DNA of 64,000 bases from Bdellovibrio sp. Its GTDB lineage: Bacteria > Bdellovibrionota > Bacteriovoracia > Bacteriovoracales > Bacteriovoracaceae. Below, one piece after another: positions 42,378 to 52,251 of this stretch. Under the pieces are notes generated by a model that saw nothing but the letters and a program-made list of their open reading frames with translations, was not told where the DNA came from and did not search any database. The stretch spans positions 56,686 through 120,685 of the forward strand of contig JACPIU010000023.1 of assembly GCA_016187935.1 (NCBI GenBank). Direction: 5' to 3'. Each line of letters begins with the position of its first letter. Positions within the stretch are counted from its first letter, which is position 1. Made by a program: the position numbers and the translations under genes.

Positions 42378-43973
42378 ATGAGCAAAAAAAAGTGGCCGGC
42401 TTTTCTTGAGAAGTTGAAAGGAATTTTTTCTCGTAAAAAGAAAGAATTACCTGCTACTGATATTCCCTCCAATGATGGCCCGATCGATCTCGACTCGCCA
42501 ACTGACGAAAATCAACTAGAAAATCAGCAATCTGATGAAGTGGATGAACCGGATTTCACCATCAAAGAACTCAAGCTGAGCGACTTAAAGTCCCAAGCTG
42601 AAGCTCCAGAACTCCCTTCAGATGTTCTGCCATTTCCTAAGAATAATGTGAAGACAGAGATTATACCTGAGGAAGAGTACTCTCTTACCGATGTCCCACC
42701 TATTCCCCCCACTCCGACAGAACTCACTCAAGATGTCCTTTCAACTCAGGATAAAACCAATAAGAATATCGATTTATCGAAATTGCAATTTATCAACGAT
42801 ACGGATGATCATGATATACCGGATGCCACTTCTCCTGATGTCTTGCAAACGATGCGGGTTGATATCCCCCATTTTGAGGGAAATGCCGCTGTTTCGAAAT
42901 GGAAAAGATATAAGGACAAAACGTTCAAGTCACTGCAAACTTTTTTCAACAAAAGCCAGCATTTCTTACTTTCACAAATTGAAAAATATGGAAAGACTTT
43001 CAACCTTCCGAAAAAAGATCTTACTTGGGATCAGGTTATTTCCACGATCTTATCTCCCCAATCACGCCGCCCGGTTCATCATTTCTTTGTTGCCGCAACA
43101 TTGTTGGCCGCGACTTATAGTATCGGAAAAATTGCGGCCTACCTCATTAAAGGCCCGGAAAAGAAAATCAAAATGCACTCCGCCCGTGTTCAGACAAATT
43201 CTGATACACGACCTTTTAATATGGGACCCATTAGAGATGCCAATATTTTCAATGTAAAACGAACTCCTACGGAAAGTATCAAGCTAGGTAGTAAAAAAGA
43301 TAATGGTGAAGAACTCAAGGTATGTTTGGAAGCCAACCGTCCAACTTCACTTCCGCTCAAACTCATCAACACTGTTGTCCTTCAAGATTCTATTAAATCG
43401 ATGGCCTCTGTTGCCGTACGAGGAGCGAACGTTCCCACAGAAGTGCGCGAAGGTGATAAGGTTGAGACAATGGCCCAGATCGGGAAAATAGAAAGACTGC
43501 GGGTAGTATTCAAAAATCTTAAATCCAATGATTGCGAGTTTATTGACAATATAGAGGAAAGAATCAAATCGGCATCGCCTATTACCTATGTCGATCCTCA
43601 AACCGGCAAGAAACTATTGGATGCCTCTCGCCCAAAAGAAATTAGAAACGAGGGCAATAAATTTACCATCAAAAAATCTTACCGGGATCAAATCCTGCAA
43701 GATGTTGGCAACATACTCAGTCAAGCGCGCGCCGTACAACTGAAAAACCCTGATGGGACTCTCAGTTTTAAAATGACCGAGGTCGTTCCAGGATCGATCT
43801 ACTCTCATCTTAGTATCACTGACGGCGACATCATTCACCATATCAATGGCCGAGAAATAACAAACTTAAATGATATCATGAACATGTTTGGAAGAATTAA
43901 AGATCTTGATCACCTCAGTATTTCTGTCAATCGAGGTGGATCGGATATTGAACTTGAATATGAATTCGACTAA
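42378..43973 (+). CDS. gspC: Type II secretion GspC with long acidic cytoplasmic N-terminus
   Basis: 531 aa, about twice the usual 270-300. Residues 1-230 are a cytoplasmic, acidic, disordered region (after a basic KKKWPAFLEKLKGIFSRKKK start), then one membrane helix (about 232-255), a periplasmic HR-like domain (about 295-400) and a C-terminal PDZ domain (about 445-531, GSIYSHLSITDGDIIHHINGREI). GspC links the inner-membrane assembly platform to the secretin and helps pick substrates. GGAG lies 10 bases before the ATG. First of twelve T2SS genes in order. Confidence 0.85.
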   Translation: MSKKKWPAFLEKLKGIFSRKKKELPATDIPSNDGPIDLDSPTDENQLENQQSDEVDEPDFTIKELKLSDLKSQAEAPELPSDVLPFPKNNVKTEIIPEEEYSLTDVPPIPPTPTELTQDVLSTQDKTNKNIDLSKLQFINDTDDHDIPDATSPDVLQTMRVDIPHFEGNAAVSKWKRYKDKTFKSLQTFFNKSQHFLLSQIEKYGKTFNLPKKDLTWDQVISTILSPQSRRPVHHFFVAATLLAATYSIGKIAAYLIKGPEKKIKMHSARVQTNSDTRPFNMGPIRDANIFNVKRTPTESIKLGSKKDNGEELKVCLEANRPTSLPLKLINTVVLQDSIKSMASVAVRGANVPTEVREGDKVETMAQIGKIERLRVVFKNLKSNDCEFIDNIEERIKSASPITYVDPQTGKKLLDASRPKEIRNEGNKFTIKKSYRDQILQDVGNILSQARAVQLKNPDGTLSFKMTEVVPGSIYSHLSITDGDIIHHINGREITNLNDIMNMFGRIKDLDHLSISVNRGGSDIELEYEFD

Positions 43974-43989
43974 AAACCAGGACGGTTTT

Positions 43990-46560
43990 ATGCTGACAAA
44001 AATTCTCCCGCTCTTAGTATTTACGCTCATTTTATTGGGCCACTTAAACCAAGCATGGGGCCAACTCGACCAGTACAAGTCGGAAACCAGTTTTGATGAA
44101 AATAGCGACGGTCCGGATTCCGGTGACATTGATACCAGCTCAGGCCCCCCTCCATCGGTTGCTCCTGATGATGACTTTGATAGTGAAAACAGTTCTTCTT
44201 CATCTTCGGTCAAGAATCATTTAGATGGCCGATCTGGAACGGAAGATTCCTTTGGCAGAGGTGGAGGAACATCTGATCTTGGTTCTCTGGCGAAAGATAA
44301 AAAATATGTGAACCTAAACCCAGAAACAGCTTTTGGGCCAGAAGTTGTTACTAGCTTTGATTTTCCTGATACTTCCCTGGTTGATCTGACCAAGCATATG
44401 CAAAAAATTACCGGCCTCAATCTCATTATGGAGAAAGACATTAAGGGAAAGGTTAGTATTTCAGCCCCATCACCTATCACAGTGGGCGATGCATGGAAGG
44501 CCTACTTAACCGCACTCAATATGAATGGCTATTCTATTGTCAAATCAGGGGCCTTCTATAAATTGGTTAACTCACGCGATATTCGCTATACCCCTACCAA
44601 GATCTATACAGGAAGTTATACACCCGACACCGAAAACTATGTCATGCGCATTCTGTCGCTGAAAAATATTGATGTTGCCGAAGTGGCCCGAAGCTTTCGT
44701 CCGTTTATGTCCCGATACGGTCGGATTATTGAGATCAAACAAACCAACACTATTATTATTCAAGATACGGGTGATAACATTACTCGCCTGGTGCGATTGA
44801 TTAAGTTCATCGATGTGCCAGGACATGAGGAAACAATTCAGATTATTCCCGTGCATAACTCTTCAGCGCAAGAAATTGCCAAGCTGCTTGACACCCTACT
44901 TAAAGGCGCTGGCAGCGGAAAGTTCAAAGCTCAGAACATTGGTGGCGCCGGCAAGGCCGGCCAAGAAATCAGCAAAATTATTGCAGAACCCAGAACAAAT
45001 TCCATTATTGCCATGGCCAATGCCGATGGGGCAAAAGAATTGCGCGATCTCATCCAAAAACTTGATGTCAAAGTTAATCAGGGTGCCGGGCAAATTCATG
45101 TCTACTATCTGAATCATGGTGATGCGGAAACACTGGGGAAAACTTTAAGCGGATTAGTTTCCGACACCGCCCAACAAAAAGGGGGTACACGCTTTACTAA
45201 AATTGGGGGAGAAGGGACGTCGTTATTTAATGCCGAAGTGAAAATTACTTCGGACAAAGATAACAACGCTCTGGTTGTGACGGCAAGTCCAACTGATTAC
45301 CTCACTATCAAATCGGTGATTGATAAATTGGATATTCCTCGCGACCAAGTTTATGTGGAAGGCATGATCATGGAAACCCAAGTCACCAAGGGTAAGGGGT
45401 TTGGAATTTCCATCATTGGGGCCTACGGAACCGGCGGGACCCAGAAGGCCGGATTTGCCGGTGGTACAGGGGCACAAGATCTCGTATCCGTGCTCACCAA
45501 CAATATTACTTCTCTTGGTGGTCTCTTTATTGGTGGGGGCACAGGCAAAAAGGTTACCCAGTCCATTGGCGGTCAGTCAGTCGAAATTAACAGTATTTCC
45601 GGACTGATCACGGCCATCGCCAACAATGCCAATACTAATGTTTTGGCGACTCCTCAAATTCTGGCCATGGATAATACCGACGCTGTTTTTGAAGTGGCAG
45701 AATCTGTGCCTGTAACCGAACAAACCATTGCCAACAATCAGACACAAATTTCAGTCAAACAACAAAAGGCCGGTCTAACATTAAAAATCACACCGCAAAT
45801 AAATAAAGTGACACGTTTTATAAAACTCAAGATTGATCAGAAGATTGAAGAATTCCGCACAAGCGCCAATACCTCATCGGCAGGAGGAATTGCAACGACT
45901 TCAAGAAGTGCGGTGACAACAGTGGTGGTACGCGATCGAGATACTATTGCCATGGGAGGATTGATGCGCGATCAGGTTATCAGTTCAACATCCAAAGTAC
46001 CTCTGCTCGGCGATATTCCTCTTCTCGGATGGTTGTTCAAAAATAGCTCTGAAACATTGTCAAAGGTTAATTTACTTCTCTTTATGACTCCCAAAATTAT
46101 GGATAGCTATCAAAAAACAGTCGCCAATACCGTGAAAGACGTCTTGAATCGTCGCACTGGGCATATTAAGGACGTCGTCGGTGAAGATGATCCCTATCTA
46201 GGTACAGTAAAGGCCTTATACGACAAAGCCAATAAGCAAGAAGCAGGACCTCTCTATGATCCCGCGGCAAGTTCTATTTATCGAAGCACCAACGAATCCT
46301 CGACTGGTATCGCTCCAAGTAAGAAGCAAGATGAGGATTCCGAAACAATAGATGTCAAAGAAAAAGAGAAGGAAGAAAAGAAGAGTGAAAATCAGAACAA
46401 GAACTTGATCGATGAAGATGAGGGAGATGATTTACTTGACGAAGATGCTGCCAAAGTAGTTAGCCCGACTACACCCCTGGCCAATTTAGAGGAGCCCGAT
46501 TATAAATCTATCTACCAAGAAGTGAAGGTTAAAAAATCAGGCATTGCAAAACCAGAGTAG
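43990..46560 (+). CDS. gspD: Type II secretion secretin GspD
   Basis: 856 aa from the ATG at 43990 (AGGA 7 bases upstream; earlier in-frame starts overlap gspC and lack a signal peptide). Signal peptide cleaved near AWG-Q. A Ser/Asp/Gly-rich linker of about 80 residues precedes N0 (SFDFPDTSLVDLTKHMQKITG), then N1-N3 and the secretin core with VPVTEQTIAN and the TVVVRDRDTIAMGGLMRD...PLLGDIPLLGWLF gate region. The C-terminal 120 residues are highly charged, and no pilotin (GspS) gene is visible. Forms the outer-membrane channel. Confidence 0.95.
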   Translation: MLTKILPLLVFTLILLGHLNQAWGQLDQYKSETSFDENSDGPDSGDIDTSSGPPPSVAPDDDFDSENSSSSSSVKNHLDGRSGTEDSFGRGGGTSDLGSLAKDKKYVNLNPETAFGPEVVTSFDFPDTSLVDLTKHMQKITGLNLIMEKDIKGKVSISAPSPITVGDAWKAYLTALNMNGYSIVKSGAFYKLVNSRDIRYTPTKIYTGSYTPDTENYVMRILSLKNIDVAEVARSFRPFMSRYGRIIEIKQTNTIIIQDTGDNITRLVRLIKFIDVPGHEETIQIIPVHNSSAQEIAKLLDTLLKGAGSGKFKAQNIGGAGKAGQEISKIIAEPRTNSIIAMANADGAKELRDLIQKLDVKVNQGAGQIHVYYLNHGDAETLGKTLSGLVSDTAQQKGGTRFTKIGGEGTSLFNAEVKITSDKDNNALVVTASPTDYLTIKSVIDKLDIPRDQVYVEGMIMETQVTKGKGFGISIIGAYGTGGTQKAGFAGGTGAQDLVSVLTNNITSLGGLFIGGGTGKKVTQSIGGQSVEINSISGLITAIANNANTNVLATPQILAMDNTDAVFEVAESVPVTEQTIANNQTQISVKQQKAGLTLKITPQINKVTRFIKLKIDQKIEEFRTSANTSSAGGIATTSRSAVTTVVVRDRDTIAMGGLMRDQVISSTSKVPLLGDIPLLGWLFKNSSETLSKVNLLLFMTPKIMDSYQKTVANTVKDVLNRRTGHIKDVVGEDDPYLGTVKALYDKANKQEAGPLYDPAASSIYRSTNESSTGIAPSKKQDEDSETIDVKEKEKEEKKSENQNKNLIDEDEGDDLLDEDAAKVVSPTTPLANLEEPDYKSIYQEVKVKKSGIAKPE

Positions 46561-46563
46561 AAT

Positions 46564-48288
46564 ATGACTGAAACGCATTTTCATAAAGGCGCCCCATTTA
46601 ATGAGAAGATAGGAAAACTCCTTCTCACTCACACCTCTTTAACTGAAAAACAACTTACGGAAGCTTTGGATTTGCAAAAACAATCCGGTCAGTTATTGGG
46701 AGAAATTTTACTTAAAAAAAATTATCTGCAGCCTTATGATATTACCCGTGTTCTTTGTTTCCAATTTCAAATTCCTTACCATAATGATTTAAAAGTTGAT
46801 CAGATTGATCCTAATCTGACACTGGATATTCCCATTACCTACGCTCGGACACACGAACTCATCCCGATTGAGAGCGGACCTGACTTTGTCATGGTAGCGG
46901 TGGCCGATCCTTTTAACTTTGATGTTATTAATGATTTGCATGAAATTTTCCAGAAAAAAATTACGAGTGTGGTTGCCCCCCCCTTTAAAATTGCCGAGGC
47001 CATTAACAAAGTTTATGAGAAGGCCAACCGTGACATGGTTGACACTCTGGAAAGTGAGTTCGCCGAAACTCTCGATCTGGATGGGCCCATTGATATTCTT
47101 GATGCCGGTGCGGATGAAGCTCCAGTTATTCGTTTTGTTAACTCGATCATCTTCCGTGCGGTGAAAGAGGGTGCCAGTGATATCCACATCGAACCCTACG
47201 AAAAGGATGTCGTTTATCGCTTACGGATCAACGGTATTATGACCGAGGTCTTGCGCCAACCGCTGAAAACTCAGGCTGCCGTTAGTTCAAGAATCAAGGT
47301 TATGGCCAAGTTAGATATCGCTGAAAAGCGTCTTCCTCAAGATGGACGGATTAAAATCAAAATTGGTGGTAAAGATATTGATATCCGTCTCAGCACAGTT
47401 CCAATTCAAAATGGTGAGCGCATTGTTATGCGGGTTTTGGAAAAAACGGGCAAAGTCATCAAGCTTGAGTCGCTCGGTTTTAGCGGACATGTCTTGCAAT
47501 CCTTAGATGAGCTGGCGCAACGTAAGCACGGCATTCTTTATGTATGTGGCCCAACCGGTTCTGGTAAGACAACAACTCTCTTTGCCCTGCTTGATCGCAT
47601 CAACCATCCTGATCGCATGATTATTACCGTTGAAGATCCGGTGGAATATGAAATTGCTGGCGTGTCTCAAATTCAAACCAATTCAAAAATAGATCTCACT
47701 TTTGCCCGGGCCTTGCGTCACATCGTTCGCCAAGACCCGGATGTCATCATGGTGGGAGAAACCCGCGATGGTGAAACCGCTCGGATGGCGGTAGAAGCTT
47801 CTTTAACCGGTCACTTCGTTCTTTCCACTATTCACACGAATGATGCCGCGTCATGCCCCAACCGCCTTATTGATATGGGTGTGCAGCCGTTTCTAATTGC
47901 TTCATCTCTTGTGGGTATTTTAGCGCAACGACTTATTCAGGTATTGTGCAAAGAATGTAAAGTCGTGCATACACCGACAAAAGAAGAACTGACGCTGGCA
48001 GGAATTGTTCAAGTTCCAAAAGATGTTGTTTTCTATAAGGCCCAAGGGTGTCCGAAGTGTAATTTCCGGGGCTATAGCAGCCGAACAACCGTCTGTGAAC
48101 TACTCATGATCACCGATGAAATACGTTCTCTCATCTTGCTCAAATCTGATTCCAATCTTGTAAAGAAAAAGGCCATGGCCGAAGGTATGCGTACCCTTCG
48201 TCAAGATGCTGTTCGCAAGGCCATGACTGGTGTCACCTCAATTGAAGAAGTCGTTCGCGCAGTCAATGATGAAGAATTTCAGGAGTAG
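46564..48288 (+). CDS. gspE: Type II secretion ATPase GspE
   Basis: 574 aa. N-terminal MshEN-like domain (about 10-150), then the ATPase core with Walker A GPTGSGKTTT (about 329-338), Asp box ITVEDPVEYE, Walker B DPDVIMVGETRD and His box LSTIHTND, and a zinc tetracysteine (CKEC ... CPKC, about 463-500) typical of GspE/PilB. Hexameric cytoplasmic motor for pseudopilus assembly. Starts 3 bases after gspD. Confidence 0.97.
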   Translation: MTETHFHKGAPFNEKIGKLLLTHTSLTEKQLTEALDLQKQSGQLLGEILLKKNYLQPYDITRVLCFQFQIPYHNDLKVDQIDPNLTLDIPITYARTHELIPIESGPDFVMVAVADPFNFDVINDLHEIFQKKITSVVAPPFKIAEAINKVYEKANRDMVDTLESEFAETLDLDGPIDILDAGADEAPVIRFVNSIIFRAVKEGASDIHIEPYEKDVVYRLRINGIMTEVLRQPLKTQAAVSSRIKVMAKLDIAEKRLPQDGRIKIKIGGKDIDIRLSTVPIQNGERIVMRVLEKTGKVIKLESLGFSGHVLQSLDELAQRKHGILYVCGPTGSGKTTTLFALLDRINHPDRMIITVEDPVEYEIAGVSQIQTNSKIDLTFARALRHIVRQDPDVIMVGETRDGETARMAVEASLTGHFVLSTIHTNDAASCPNRLIDMGVQPFLIASSLVGILAQRLIQVLCKECKVVHTPTKEELTLAGIVQVPKDVVFYKAQGCPKCNFRGYSSRTTVCELLMITDEIRSLILLKSDSNLVKKKAMAEGMRTLRQDAVRKAMTGVTSIEEVVRAVNDEEFQE

Positions 48289-48294
48289 CGGACT

Positions 48295-49503
48295 ATGCCC
48301 ATTTTTGAATATCGGGCCCTCAATAACCAAGGGAGAGAACTCAAAGATATTATCAATAGTGAAAATATCACTCTGGCCAAGCAAAAGATTAAGCTTAGCG
48401 GGTTGATGCTCATTGAGATTCGCGAGCAAAAAGCTGAAGCGGCCAATAAAGGGCAAATCACGTTTGGAAGCAAAATCAAAGTTGAAGACCTTGCCCTGTT
48501 GACTCGTCAATTTTCAACTCTGATAAAGGCCAAAATTCAAATTGTGGAATCATTGAGTGCCTTAACTGACCAGGCCGATAATCCAAAGCTCAAGGTCATC
48601 CTGGCGGAAGTTCGACAAAAAGTAAATGAAGGTAGTTCTCTGGCCCGGGCCTTGGCCGATTATCCAAAAGTTTTTGATAATGTCTACGTCAACATGGTGG
48701 AAGCAGGAGAAAGTTCAGGAACCCTGGACATCGTCCTCCTGCGTTTAGCTGATTTTACCGAATCCCAGGTAAAGCTTAAAAATAAAATTAAAGGTGCCAT
48801 GATCTATCCCGTTATCATGATTGTCTTTGGATCTGTCATGATGGGAATTATTTTCGCTTTTGTAATTCCTAAAATTACAAAAATCTTTATTACCATGAAA
48901 AAAGAATTACCTGTCACCACCAAAATTTGCATCTGGATATCCGGGACGATCCAAAATTACTGGTGGGCAATCTTACTTTCTCTCTTTTTAGGCTACATTG
49001 TCTTTAAAAAGTACACCAACACCGAAAGCGGTCAATCACAATGGCATAGACTTCTGCTTAAAATGCCTCAAGTCGGCACCCTTGTAACGATGATCAATGT
49101 ATCTCGCTTCTGTTCAACGTTGGCCACTCTGCTCAATTCCGGTGTGCCCATTTTAACCAGCATGAAAATCGTGAAAAACTTGATCAGTAATGTCCACATT
49201 CAAAATGCAGTGGAAGATGCCAAGATTTCCATTGCAGAAGGTGGCTCATTGGCCATTCCTTTGACAAAATCGCACCTCTTTCCCTCTATGGTTACACATA
49301 TGATTGGTTTGGGAGAAAAATCGGGCGAATTAGAACCCATGTTGCAAATTATTGCAGAGAATTATGATGATCAAGTGAATTCAAAGTTGGCAGGGTTAAC
49401 TTCTGTCCTAGAACCTGTCATGATGGTCGCCATGGGTTCAGCCGTGGCCTTTATCGTGTTCTCTGTCGTGGTTCCTTTAATGAATCTCAATAGTCTCCGG
49501 TAA
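48295..49503 (+). CDS. gspF: Type II secretion inner-membrane platform protein GspF
   Basis: 402 aa, standard length. Two homologous cytoplasmic helical domains (LTRQFSTLIKAKIQIVESLSAL and SRFCSTLATLLNSGVPILTSM) and three membrane segments (about 170-195, 220-240, 375-395). AGGAG lies 9 bases before the ATG. Couples GspE to the assembling pseudopilus. Confidence 0.96.
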   Translation: MPIFEYRALNNQGRELKDIINSENITLAKQKIKLSGLMLIEIREQKAEAANKGQITFGSKIKVEDLALLTRQFSTLIKAKIQIVESLSALTDQADNPKLKVILAEVRQKVNEGSSLARALADYPKVFDNVYVNMVEAGESSGTLDIVLLRLADFTESQVKLKNKIKGAMIYPVIMIVFGSVMMGIIFAFVIPKITKIFITMKKELPVTTKICIWISGTIQNYWWAILLSLFLGYIVFKKYTNTESGQSQWHRLLLKMPQVGTLVTMINVSRFCSTLATLLNSGVPILTSMKIVKNLISNVHIQNAVEDAKISIAEGGSLAIPLTKSHLFPSMVTHMIGLGEKSGELEPMLQIIAENYDDQVNSKLAGLTSVLEPVMMVAMGSAVAFIVFSVVVPLMNLNSLR

Positions 49504-49530
49504 TTTCCCTGTCAATTTCTCGTTGTCACA

Positions 49531-49559
49531 TTGCCGTGCCATATAAGATCGAGTAAAAT
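49531..49559 (+). promoter_or_regulatory. Candidate internal promoter before gspG
   Basis: TTGCCG (49531-49536), 17-base spacer, TAAAAT (49554-49559), within the only sizeable gap (118 bases) inside gspC-gspK. A separate promoter would allow extra major pseudopilin. Visual call only. Confidence 0.35.
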
Positions 49560-49621
49560 CTGCTGACGATAATAGAAATCGTTCCCTCAACCAATTTAAT
49601 AGAAACGGCAGGAGATATACA

Positions 49622-50089
49622 ATGAACATAAGCCTTTTTCTGCGGCATCTTTTCCGCCACTGCAGAGCAAGCGGTTTTTCACTTCTGGAAATTTTAATCG
49701 CCCTGGCGTTGATGGCCGGTGGTGGTGCTTTTGTTGCCGGTAAAATTTTTGATTTGTATTATGAAGGCCAAAAAAACTCGGCAAAAATACAAATGCAAAA
49801 CTTGGCAGAGCGGCTTAAAGAATTCCGCCGCCACTGTGGTCAATACCCTAGCACGGAACAAGGGCTTAGGTCCCTGATTGAAAAACCTTCCAGTACACCG
49901 GAGTGCACGCGATGGAATCCAGACGGTTATATCGAAGGAGGACAACTTCCCAAAGACCCATGGGATGAAGATTTCGTCTACGAATCAGACGGTAAGACAT
50001 TCAATATCTATTCTCTTGGTACAGACAAGGCAGAAGGTGGCATAGACAAGGACGCTGATATCTACCTCAATGAAAAGCAAGCGCCATAA
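49622..50089 (+). CDS. gspG: Type II secretion major pseudopilin GspG
   Basis: 155 aa. Prepilin leader of about 18 residues, cleaved at SG-FSLLEILIALALM with the +5 Glu. The C-terminal part has the GspG pattern LAERLKEFRRHCGQYPSTEQGLRSL...PKDPWDEDFVY with Ca-site residues (GTDKAEGGIDKDAD). AGGAG 7 bases before the ATG. Cleavage requires a GspO/PilD peptidase not encoded here. Confidence 0.94.
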   Translation: MNISLFLRHLFRHCRASGFSLLEILIALALMAGGGAFVAGKIFDLYYEGQKNSAKIQMQNLAERLKEFRRHCGQYPSTEQGLRSLIEKPSSTPECTRWNPDGYIEGGQLPKDPWDEDFVYESDGKTFNIYSLGTDKAEGGIDKDADIYLNEKQAP

Positions 50090-50786
50090 TCCACCAGTCC
50101 CTGGTTCCACCATGCGCCGCGAAGGTGGATTTAGTCTCCTGGAAATCCTGGTGGCGCTTTTTTTAATGACTCTGGTCTTTAGCTTCGTCACGAATGTTAA
50201 TTTTACTGAACGTCAGGCCCTGGATGACATCACTAATAATTTAGAACGGGCGATCCGCTATTCGATCAATGAAACAGCTATTCGCAACGTCGTTATTCGA
50301 CTGCATTTCAAACTCGGACAAGATGGTTCTGGAACACAAGAATATAAAGTCGAATATGGTCCCAGTGGCAATTTTGTTTTGCCCGCTCCGCGCGAATCAT
50401 CAACCGTGGTGCTGTCTGAAGCAGAGGAAAAAGCGCTGGAGCAAGAAACCAAACAGCTTAATAAAAAATTTAATCGTGTTCGCGAATTGTTTGATGAAAC
50501 CCCCAAGTTTCCTAAATCGGTCAGGCTGATTGCCGTCGGAACAAAGAAGAATAAAGAATTTTATCAAGGTCAAGAGGCCGCGCTCTATTTTTATCCCAAC
50601 GGAGAGAAGGATGAAGGAATCATTTTGTTTGGTACCGAAGCCGAGGTGATTGGACTTGCCATCCCGGCATTCACTTTCGACCTCGAAAAAATCGTTCGGC
50701 CATTAGCGGATAATCCCAGCGATGAATTGCCTGAAAGACAAGATAAACTGGCCAAGGAGATATTTGAGGAATGGCTTCGAAAATAA
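50070..50786 (+). CDS. gspH: Type II secretion minor pseudopilin GspH
   Basis: 238 aa, longer than usual (about 170-200). Leader of 20 residues ending GG, then FSLLEILVALFLMTLVF with +5 Glu. Overlaps gspG by 20 bases; an ATG at 50112 gives a shorter leader. The C-terminal domain is divergent with a Lys/Glu-rich loop; assignment as GspH rests on order. Confidence 0.82.
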   Translation: MKSKRHNPPVPGSTMRREGGFSLLEILVALFLMTLVFSFVTNVNFTERQALDDITNNLERAIRYSINETAIRNVVIRLHFKLGQDGSGTQEYKVEYGPSGNFVLPAPRESSTVVLSEAEEKALEQETKQLNKKFNRVRELFDETPKFPKSVRLIAVGTKKNKEFYQGQEAALYFYPNGEKDEGIILFGTEAEVIGLAIPAFTFDLEKIVRPLADNPSDELPERQDKLAKEIFEEWLRK

Positions 50787-51316
50787 TCACTCGCCATATT
50801 CACAATAGCAAGGGATTTACGCTTCTCGAGGTCATGATTGCCTTGACTATTTTTGCTGTTTTTGCCGTGATGTTTGTGGCCGGTCAAAGTGGCAATCTGG
50901 CCGATTCATTGCAAATGCGCGAAGAATCTCTTTTACGCATCCTTTGTGTTAATAAAATTAATGAAATTCTGAATTCTCCTCCGGAATTCAATGAACAACT
51001 GACTCTTTCAAAAGAAAAAAAGACTTTCGAAGATTACCCTGAATATGAGTACACACTCGAGTATAAAAAGCTGAAAATCCCGGACCTTTCGAAACTTGCA
51101 GGAAAGCAAAGTGATGAAGAAACGGATACGACAGATGAGTCTGAGCAAACATCGGCTTCACTCAACACTACTGTTCTTAAAAATATTAAGGAAAATTTGC
51201 AAAACATGGTTTGGCAAGTTCGCGTGACAGTCACTAATAAGAAAACAGGCTTTTTCTATAGTTTAGCGGCTTGGCCGCCGAATAAAAATGCCAAGGTAAA
51301 ATTTGATGGTTTCTAA
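50771..51316 (+). CDS. gspI: Type II secretion minor pseudopilin GspI
   Basis: 181 aa. Leader of 15 residues then KG-FTLLEVMIALTIFAVFAV, and the GspI-typical LLRILCVNKINEIL segment. An acidic Thr/Ser/Glu insert at about 110-135 is unusual. Overlaps gspH and gspJ, so probably coupled. Tip-complex subunit. Confidence 0.88.
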   Translation: MASKIITRHIHNSKGFTLLEVMIALTIFAVFAVMFVAGQSGNLADSLQMREESLLRILCVNKINEILNSPPEFNEQLTLSKEKKTFEDYPEYEYTLEYKKLKIPDLSKLAGKQSDEETDTTDESEQTSASLNTTVLKNIKENLQNMVWQVRVTVTNKKTGFFYSLAAWPPNKNAKVKFDGF

Positions 51317-52232
51317 TCATAACCAAATACCACCAAGGCCCCTGAATGCTCAAGGTTTCACCTTGCTTGAAGTTCTTATTGCCATCACTCTCTTGTCATT
51401 ACTTATGCTAGGTGTTTATTCTCTCGTCAATAGCTCCGCCATAACACGTGACCACACCCTACGGGAGGATCAAGAATTTGTGGAAGCCGAAACGGCGCTC
51501 TATCGCCTCGAAGCCGATTTTGCTCTCCTTTATACCCCACTTTTATTCAGTGTACGCCATACTTCAAAAGTTAATCAAAATTCCAACGATTCCTCGGCAC
51601 CTGAACAGACGAAAAATAGCTCCAATAGTTCTTTGGATAAGTACGAAGCCACTGAACGCTTTCCCTACATATCCAGCAAAGCGATTCCGATACCGGCGAT
51701 AAGAAATGACGACAAAGCCTCCATTTCCTTTTTATCCTCAGGAAATAAACGCAATTTTGAGAGTGCCAAAGAATCAAGTTTTGCCTGGGTTAAATACGCT
51801 TTAAAGGCCATGGAGGGCGAAAGTAATGAACCTGGACTGATGGCCTTAGTTCGCTATCATCTCCCTCTCAATCCTTATGCTCATGAATTTGAATGGGAAT
51901 CAACTTCGCCCTCCATTTTACTCAAAAACGTCAAGAAATTAGAGTTCCTCTTCTGGGACTCTCAACGCAAAAACTTTGTTGATTCATTGAAAAATACCAA
52001 TGGTGACCCAAATCTCATCCGCGTTTTAAAGGTCGTTTTGGAATGGGTTGACAAAAATCAAACGGAACACAAAATTGAGCGTATCTTCCGCATCACCTGG
52101 CCGACATTTGATGCGGTTAAGGACGATGCAGAATATAATAAAGCTTTACAGCAAAGCCGCACGACTAAAACTGGAAAAGAAGGTTCAGGTGAGGACTCTA
52201 CCTCTCCCCCGAATGAACCAGATGAGGAATGA
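51306..52232 (+). CDS. gspJ: Type II secretion minor pseudopilin GspJ
   Basis: 308 aa from the ATG at 51306, overlapping gspI by 11 bases. Leader ends AQG-FTLLEVLIAITLLSLLML. The family core is extended by a Ser/Asn-rich linker (about 85-110) and an acidic C-terminus (GSGEDSTSPPNEPDEE). Tip-complex subunit with GspI and GspK. Confidence 0.88.
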   Translation: MVSNHNQIPPRPLNAQGFTLLEVLIAITLLSLLMLGVYSLVNSSAITRDHTLREDQEFVEAETALYRLEADFALLYTPLLFSVRHTSKVNQNSNDSSAPEQTKNSSNSSLDKYEATERFPYISSKAIPIPAIRNDDKASISFLSSGNKRNFESAKESSFAWVKYALKAMEGESNEPGLMALVRYHLPLNPYAHEFEWESTSPSILLKNVKKLEFLFWDSQRKNFVDSLKNTNGDPNLIRVLKVVLEWVDKNQTEHKIERIFRITWPTFDAVKDDAEYNKALQQSRTTKTGKEGSGEDSTSPPNEPDEE

Positions 52233-52251
52233 TGAAGGGCCAAAGGAATTT

